DNA of 10,588 nucleotides from Rubrivivax sp. (lineage in GTDB: Bacteria > Pseudomonadota > Gammaproteobacteria > Burkholderiales > Burkholderiaceae_C): positions 1-10,588 of the forward strand of contig JADZCL010000096.1 of NCBI GenBank assembly GCA_020851615.1. The letters run 5' to 3'. The notes beneath the pieces were generated by a model. That model was not told the origin of the DNA. It saw only the letters and a program-made list of their open reading frames with translations, and did not search any database. Shown here one piece after another: positions 6,162 to 10,588 of this stretch. How positions within the stretch are numbered: the first letter of the stretch is position 1; each line of letters opens with the position of its first letter. A program made the position numbers and the translations under genes.

Positions 6162-6353
6162 GCTCGCGCCCGGGTGGGTCGATTCTTGCATGCGCAGCGA
6201 CAGGGCAGCGGCAAGGTCGCGGGCGTTGATGGAGTGTGGGTGGGCGCAGTCTTGACGGGGCGGAGACAGTCGGCGTTGCGGGGTGCCGGGCAGGGTGCCG
6301 GGCAGGGAGCCGGGCGTGCGGCGCGTGCGCCGCGCACGAGCAGGCCGGTTGGC
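6162..6353 (+). other. Untranslated leader between attenuator and rimP
   Basis: I see no RNA gene of known type and no convincing gene here. The rimP frame happens to be open from 6132, including a GTG at 6240 with GGAG 5 nt upstream. The encoded stretch is Gly/Ala/Arg-rich and unlike RimP, so I treat it as leader. A 21-codon ATG frame at 6190-6255 lacks a ribosome binding site. The segment also holds a 12-nt triplet repeat (6281-6316) and a hairpin GCGGCG-CGTG-CGCCGC (6318-6333) 20 nt before the chosen rimP start, which could affect its translation. Confidence 0.5.
6281..6316 (+). repeat. Three tandem copies of a 12-nt unit in the rimP leader
   Basis: GGGTGCCGGGCA occurs twice exactly and then as GGGAGCCGGGCG, giving three head-to-tail units. 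The unit length is a multiple of three, so copy-number change would keep the rimP frame open upstream (it would read Gly-Ala-Gly-Gln repeats if translated). Seen directly; any function is unknown. Confidence 0.8.
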
Positions 6354-6932
6354 GTGTTGCCGACTGTGCTTGGGGCCAGCTCGCGTGCAGCCATCGGCAC
6401 CGGCGTGGCCGCGCTGGGCTATGAACTGGTCGACATCGAGAGGCTGCCGCGCGGGCTGCTGCGCATCACGATCGACCGCGTCCCCGGTCACGTCTATCCG
6501 CACGGTGATGCGGGCAGTGTGACTGTCGACGATTGCGAGCTCGTGACGCGGCAACTGCAATACGCGCTGGAGGTCGACGGCGTGCCCTACGAGCGGCTCG
6601 AGGTGTCGTCGCCCGGACTGGATCGCGTGTTGAAGACGCGCGCGCATTTCGAGCGCTTCGCAGGCGCCGCGGTCGAGATCACGCTCAGGCAACCCCTGGG
6701 CGAGCGCCGCGTGTTCAAGGGCGTGCTCGGCCAGGGCGAAGGAGCTGCCTGGACGCTGGTCTTCGATGACGGCACGGGTGAGCAGGTGTTGGGTTTCGAG
6801 CTCGAGGAAGTCCGGGAGGCCCGCCTGGTGCCGGTGCTGGACTTCAAAGGGCGCAGGCAGACGGGGGCCAGGCAGGCGGAGACGCCGGCGCTGGTGGACC
6901 CGGTGCCGCAGGACGGAGGTCAGGAGCGATGA
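6354..6932 (+). CDS. rimP: Ribosome maturation factor RimP
   Basis: RimP binds the 30S subunit precursor and assists late maturation of its S12-containing region. From the GTG at 6354 the product is 192 residues. The N-terminal alpha/beta domain (about 15-100) has [38 protein letters not shown] and the family hallmark [14 protein letters not shown]-terminal SH3-like domain follows (about 105-180, ending [16 protein letters not shown]). The start is uncertain: GTG 6354 has only AGG 10 nt upstream, TTG 6357 and GTG 6366 are alternatives a few residues on, and the frame is open back to 6132. The family landmark GYELV lies about 25 residues from the chosen start, against about 14-16 in relatives, so a slightly later start is possible. 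The gene is first in the operon; its TGA overlaps the nusA ATG (ATGA at 6929-6932), indicating translational coupling. Confidence 0.9.
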   Translation: MLPTVLGASSRAAIGTGVAALGYELVDIERLPRGLLRITIDRVPGHVYPHGDAGSVTVDDCELVTRQLQYALEVDGVPYERLEVSSPGLDRVLKTRAHFERFAGAAVEITLRQPLGERRVFKGVLGQGEGAAWTLVFDDGTGEQVLGFELEEVREARLVPVLDFKGRRQTGARQAETPALVDPVPQDGGQER

Positions 6933-8407
6933 ATCGCGAAATGCTCATGCTGGTGGATGCCATCTCGCGCGAGAAGGCCGTCGAGCGCGAGGTGGTGTTT
7001 GGTGCCGTCGAGGCTGCGTTGGCCTCCGCAACCAAGAAGCTCAATGGTGGCGAAGTCGACATCCGCGTGGCGGTCGATCGCGAGACGGGCGACTACGAGA
7101 CCTTCCGCCGCTGGTTGGTCGTTCCCGACGAGGCCGGCCTGCAGAACCCCGATGCGGAAGAGATGCTTTCGGACGCGGTGGAGCGTATCGCCGACATCGA
7201 GGTCGGCGACTACATCGAGGAGGCCATCGAGTCGTTGACGATTGGACGCATCGGCGCGCAGGCGGCCAAGCAGGTGATCCTGCAGAAGATCCGCGACGCC
7301 GAGCGTGAGCAACTCCTCAACGACTACCTCTCGCGCGGCGACAAGATCTTCGTGGGCACGGTGAAGCGCCTGGACAAGGGCGACATCATCGTCGAGAGCG
7401 GGCGCGTCGAAGGGCGGCTCAAGCGCAGCGAGATGATTCCCAAGGAGAACCTGCGCAGCGGCGACCGCGTGCGCGCCTTCATCCTGGGGGTCGACCCGAT
7501 GCAGCGCGGCGCGCAGATCATGCTCTCGCGCAGCGCCCCGGGGTTCATGATCGAGTTGTTCGCACAGGAAGTGCCTGAGATCGAGCAGGGCCTGCTCGAG
7601 ATCAAGAGCTGTGCGCGCGACCCGGGCAGCCGCGCCAAGATCGCTGTCGTCAGCCATGACCGCCGGGTCGACCCGATCGGCACCTGCGTGGGCGTGCGCG
7701 GCTCGCGCGTCAACGGCGTGACGACCGAACTCGGCGGCGAGCGTGTGGATATCGTGCTGTGGTCGGAAGACCCGGCGCAGTTCGTGATCGGGGCGCTGGC
7801 GCCGGCCAACGTGCAGAGCATCGTTGTCGACGAGGAGCGCCACGCGATGGACGTCGTCGTCGACGAGGAGAACCTAGCGATTGCCATCGGCCGTGGCGGC
7901 CAGAACGTGCGCCTGGCGTCCGACCTGACCGGCTGGCGCATCAACATCATGACCGCCGAGGAGTCGCAAGCCAAGCAGGCTACCGAGTCCGAGTCGGTGC
8001 GCAAGATCTTCATCGAGAAGCTCGATGTCGACGAGGAAGTGGCCGACATCCTGATTGCCGAGGGCTTCACCAGCCTCGAGGAAGTGGCCTATGTGCCGCT
8101 GCAGGAGATGCTCGAGATCGAGTCCTTCGACGAGGATACGGTGCACGAGCTGCGCACCCGCGCCAAGGACGCGCTGCTGACGATGGAGATCGCGCAGGAG
8201 ACCATGGTTGCCCAGGTGTCGCAGGACCTGCGCGACCTGGACGGGCTGACGCCCGAGCTGATTGCCACGCTCGCCAGTGGCGGCATCCATTCGCGCGACG
8301 ATCTTGCCGATCTGGCGGTCGACGAGCTCGTCGAGCTCGCCGGCGTCGATGACGCGCAGGCGCGCACGCTGATCATGAAGGCGCGTGAACACTGGTTCAC
8401 GGTCTGA
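6929..8407 (+). CDS. nusA: Transcription termination/antitermination factor NusA
   Basis: NusA binds RNA polymerase near the RNA exit channel, promotes pausing and hairpin-dependent termination, and takes part in rRNA antitermination. The ATG at 6929 overlaps the rimP stop and has GGAG (6923-6926) just upstream. The 492-residue protein has the full proteobacterial layout. This is the N-terminal polymerase-binding domain (1-125), S1 domain (about 136-200, [20 protein letters not shown]), KH1 (GVRG loop at 255-258), KH2 (GRGG at 321-324, followed by [16 protein letters not shown]) and two C-terminal acidic helix-hairpin repeats (about 365-492). These contain the [16 protein letters not shown] and [19 protein letters not shown] segments. 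The two C-terminal repeats fit the alpha-CTD/NusG-binding region of E. coli NusA. No residue anomalies are visible. It is second in the operon, and may act on the terminator in its own leader (inference). Confidence 0.97.
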   Translation: MNREMLMLVDAISREKAVEREVVFGAVEAALASATKKLNGGEVDIRVAVDRETGDYETFRRWLVVPDEAGLQNPDAEEMLSDAVERIADIEVGDYIEEAIESLTIGRIGAQAAKQVILQKIRDAEREQLLNDYLSRGDKIFVGTVKRLDKGDIIVESGRVEGRLKRSEMIPKENLRSGDRVRAFILGVDPMQRGAQIMLSRSAPGFMIELFAQEVPEIEQGLLEIKSCARDPGSRAKIAVVSHDRRVDPIGTCVGVRGSRVNGVTTELGGERVDIVLWSEDPAQFVIGALAPANVQSIVVDEERHAMDVVVDEENLAIAIGRGGQNVRLASDLTGWRINIMTAEESQAKQATESESVRKIFIEKLDVDEEVADILIAEGFTSLEEVAYVPLQEMLEIESFDEDTVHELRTRAKDALLTMEIAQETMVAQVSQDLRDLDGLTPELIATLASGGIHSRDDLADLAVDELVELAGVDDAQARTLIMKAREHWFTV

Positions 8408-8472
8408 TCCCCGGCCCGATCCTCACCCGCACCGGACCCGAACGCATACCCCCAGGATAGGAAGCACCGCAC

Positions 8473-10588
8473 ATGGTCGTGACCACCGTCGCCCAGTTTG
8501 CCGCGCAGCTCGAACGCCCGACGGCGGCGCTGCTCGAGCAGCTGCAGTCGGCCGGCGTCAGCAAGAAGTCACCCGACGACGCCCTGACCGAGGCCGACAA
8601 GGAGCGTCTGCTCGAGCACCTGCGCAGCGCGCACGGCGGGTCGGCCGCCGGAGAGCGCAAGAAGATCACGCTCACGCGCAAGAGCACCAGCGAGATCAAG
8701 CAGGCTGACGCAAGCGGCAAGGCGCGCACGATCCAGGTCGAGGTGCGCAAGAAGCGCGTCTTCGTCAAGCGCGACGACGCACCTGGTACGGCCGAGGACC
8801 ACGCCGGCCTGAGTGCCGAGGAGCTCGACCTGCAGCGGCGCGAGGAGGAGGCACAGGCCGAAGCGGAGGCCATCCGCCGGCAGGAGGAAGAGCTCGCCGA
8901 GCAGAGGCGCCAGCGCGAGGAGGCCGAGCTGGCCGCACGCGCTGCGGCCGAGGAAGCCGCGCGCATTGCCGCCGAGGAAGCCGCGCGCGCAGCCGAGCAG
9001 GCCGCACGAGAGGCCGCTGCAAAGGCAGCCGAGGAGGCCGCTGCCGCAGCGAACGCGGCAGCGCTTGCCAAGGTCAGTGGCAAGGGTGCCGCGAAGACTG
9101 CGACGAAGACTGCGGCCAAGACCGCGGCCGACGCCGCCGCAGCGGCGACCAGCCCGGCCGCGCCGGCCGAGGTGGTCAAGCCCGAGCCACCTCCTGCTGA
9201 AGCAGCCAAGCCCGTGCTGCGCGTGGTCAAGGCCGCCGACAAGGCGGCCGAGGACAGCGCCAGGCAGGCCGACCTCGAGCGCCGGCGCAAGGCTGCCGAG
9301 GCCGAGGCCGCGGCCATCCGCGCCATGATGGCCCAGCCGCGCAAGACGCTGGTGGCCAAGAAGCCCGAGGAGCCCAAGCCCGCGCCGGGCAAGGAAGCGA
9401 TCAAGGGCACGATTCACAAGCCGACCGCGAAGGCTGGGGCAGGCGCGGGGGCTGCGGCGGCCAAGCCTGGTGACAAGAAGCAGGTCAAGTCCGAGAAGCT
9501 CTCCTCGAGCTGGGCCGACGACGCAGCCAAGCGGCGCGCGGCCCTCAAGACGCGCGGTGATGCCGGCGGTGCCCGGCCCGGCTGGCGCGCCCCGCGCGGC
9601 GCGCGCCGCGGCGGACGCGACGACGTGGGCGCAGGCTTCATCGCGCCGGCGGACCTGCAGGCCCAGGAGGTGCACGTGCCCGAGACGATCTCGGTGGCCG
9701 ACCTCGCGCACAAGATGTCGATCAAGGCCACCGAAGTCATCAAGCAGCTCATGAAGCTCGGGCAGATGGTGACCATCAACCAGCAGCTCGACCAGGAGAC
9801 TGCGATGATCGTCGTCGAGGAAATGGGTCACAAGGCGCTGGCCGCCAAGCTCGACGATCCGGATGCGTTCACCGAGGAGGAGCAGGCCGCGGCCACCGGC
9901 GAGCAACTGGCGCGTCCGCCGGTGGTGACGGTGATGGGCCACGTCGACCATGGCAAGACCTCGCTGCTGGACTACGTCCGCCGCGCGCGCGTGGCGGCAG
10001 GCGAGGCCGGTGGCATCACCCAGCACATCGGGGCCTACCACGTCGATACGCCGCGGGGCACGGTCACCTTCCTCGACACGCCGGGCCACGAGGCATTCAC
10101 GGCGATGCGCGCGCGCGGTGCCAAGGCGACCGACATCGTGATCCTGGTGGTGGCGGCCGACGACGGCGTGATGCCGCAGACCAAAGAGGCGATCCACCAC
10201 GCCAAGGCGGCCGAGGTGCCCATCGTCGTGGCGATGAACAAGATCGACAAGCCCGAGGCCAACGTCGAGCGCGTGAAGGCCGAGCTGGTGGCCGAGGGCG
10301 TCGTGCCAGAAGACTTCGGCGGCGACTCGCCGTTCGTCGCCGTCTCGGCCAAGACGGGGCAGGGCATGGACAACCTGCTCGAGCAGGTGCTGCTGCAGGC
10401 CGAGGTGCTGGAGCTGAAGGCGCCTGTACAGGCGATGGCCAAGGGCCTGGTCGTCGAGGCGCGCCTGGACAAGGGCCGTGGCCCCGTTGCCACCGTGCTG
10501 GTGCAGAGCGGCACGCTGAAGAAGGGCGACATCGTGCTGGCCGGCAGCAGTTGGGGCCGGGTGCGCGCGATGCTCGACGAGGACGGGC
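8473..10588 (+). CDS. infB: Translation initiation factor IF-2 (3' part outside the window)
   Basis: IF-2 is the GTPase that places fMet-tRNA on the 30S subunit and promotes subunit joining. The ATG at 8473 has AGGAA 9 nt upstream and lies 65 nt after nusA with no terminator between, so it belongs to the operon. The window holds 705 codons and ends in domain II; relatives are about 950 residues, so roughly a quarter is missing. Visible parts are an N-terminal IF2_N domain (1-55), an IF2-associated segment (about 64-100, [12 protein letters not shown]) and a long Ala/Glu/Lys-rich linker (about 115-385) with near-repeats. A second IF2_N-like domain follows (about 397-460, [20 protein letters not shown]), then the G domain. 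Its motifs are G1 GHVDHGKT (489-496), G2 Thr in GGIT (516), G3 DTPGH (535-539), G4 NKID (589-592) and G5 SAK (625-627). All GTPase motifs are intact. Internal starts giving shorter IF-2 forms, as in E. coli, may exist; M285-M286 is one candidate. Confidence 0.97.
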   Translation, partial: MVVTTVAQFAAQLERPTAALLEQLQSAGVSKKSPDDALTEADKERLLEHLRSAHGGSAAGERKKITLTRKSTSEIKQADASGKARTIQVEVRKKRVFVKRDDAPGTAEDHAGLSAEELDLQRREEEAQAEAEAIRRQEEELAEQRRQREEAELAARAAAEEAARIAAEEAARAAEQAAREAAAKAAEEAAAAANAAALAKVSGKGAAKTATKTAAKTAADAAAAATSPAAPAEVVKPEPPPAEAAKPVLRVVKAADKAAEDSARQADLERRRKAAEAEAAAIRAMMAQPRKTLVAKKPEEPKPAPGKEAIKGTIHKPTAKAGAGAGAAAAKPGDKKQVKSEKLSSSWADDAAKRRAALKTRGDAGGARPGWRAPRGARRGGRDDVGAGFIAPADLQAQEVHVPETISVADLAHKMSIKATEVIKQLMKLGQMVTINQQLDQETAMIVVEEMGHKALAAKLDDPDAFTEEEQAAATGEQLARPPVVTVMGHVDHGKTSLLDYVRRARVAAGEAGGITQHIGAYHVDTPRGTVTFLDTPGHEAFTAMRARGAKATDIVILVVAADDGVMPQTKEAIHHAKAAEVPIVVAMNKIDKPEANVERVKAELVAEGVVPEDFGGDSPFVAVSAKTGQGMDNLLEQVLLQAEVLELKAPVQAMAKGLVVEARLDKGRGPVATVLVQSGTLKKGDIVLAGSSWGRVRAMLDEDG
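8947..8988 (+). repeat. 18-bp direct repeat in the infB linker
   Basis: GCCGAGGAAGCCGCGCGC occurs at 8947-8964 and again at 8971-8988, a period of 24 nt (8 codons, AEEAAR-type units). It lies in the coiled, Ala/Glu-rich linker of IF-2, a region known to vary in length between species; in-frame repeats like this are a likely source. Confidence 0.8.

Noticed and set aside
6190..6255. A 21-codon ATG frame in the rimP leader as a possible leader peptide
   Set aside because: There is no ribosome binding site before the ATG, no run of regulatory codons, and it lies after, not before, the terminator, so it could not control it by ribosome stalling.
6920..7843. A 307-codon minus-strand open frame opposite nusA
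   Set aside because: It is a shadow of the well-supported nusA frame, with no recognisable motif or ribosome binding site.
8569..10200. A 543-codon open frame on the minus strand opposite infB
   Set aside because: It mirrors the Ala/Glu-rich infB linker and G domain; the product is low-complexity Arg/Leu/Gly with no family resemblance.

Overview
The window reads as chromosomal housekeeping DNA from a high-GC betaproteobacterium, most likely Burkholderiales. The signs are strong G/C preference at third codon positions, a FabI, QmcA/NfeD pair, Orn/Lys/Arg decarboxylase and rimP-nusA-infB cluster that resemble those of that order, and short GC-rich leaders. The genus cannot be fixed by eye. I see no transposase, integrase, phage gene, CRISPR array, toxin-antitoxin pair or defence-like cassette, and no composition break that suggests transfer. 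I found no new multi-gene system. The most interesting material is regulatory.

Layout. (1) 48-1187 (+): a secreted branched-chain amino acid/amide ABC transporter substrate-binding protein with an ideal ribosome binding site and no permease or ATPase genes downstream in the window. It is followed by two strong hairpins (1199-1226 and 1233-1260). (2) 1270-1360 (-): a complete tRNA-Ser(GGA) with encoded CCA, facing the first gene, so the hairpins lie between two convergent transcripts. (3) 1413-2817 (-): an nfeD-qmcA membrane-protein pair. Its last gene ends about 50 nt upstream of the tRNA, so all three may share a transcript. (4) 2818-2963: a divergent intergenic region with an inverted repeat. 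(5) 2964-5219 (+): a large PLP-dependent Orn/Lys/Arg decarboxylase, convergent with (6) fabI, 5236-6018 (-), the enoyl-ACP reductase, which has Ala at the inhibitor-sensitive position 93. (7) 6019-6353: a divergent control region holding a near-consensus promoter (TTGAAG, 18 nt, TATAAT) reading right. It is followed about 20 nt after the predicted start site by a textbook intrinsic terminator (hairpin plus T8), then a 12-nt triplet repeat. (8) rimP (about 6354-6932), nusA (6929-8407) and infB (8473 to beyond the window end), all on the + strand.

How the genes work together. rimP, nusA and infB form the conserved ribosome maturation / transcription elongation / translation initiation operon, with rimP and nusA overlapping by ATGA. 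A terminator between promoter and first gene fits attenuation of this operon, plausibly by NusA itself, which autoregulates the operon in E. coli. fabI (fatty-acid elongation) is transcribed away from the same region, so a membrane-lipid gene and a translation operon share a compact promoter region. The other genes (amino-acid uptake, polyamine/acid-stress decarboxylation, membrane quality control) are ordinary accessory metabolism, and nothing in the sequence ties them to each other.
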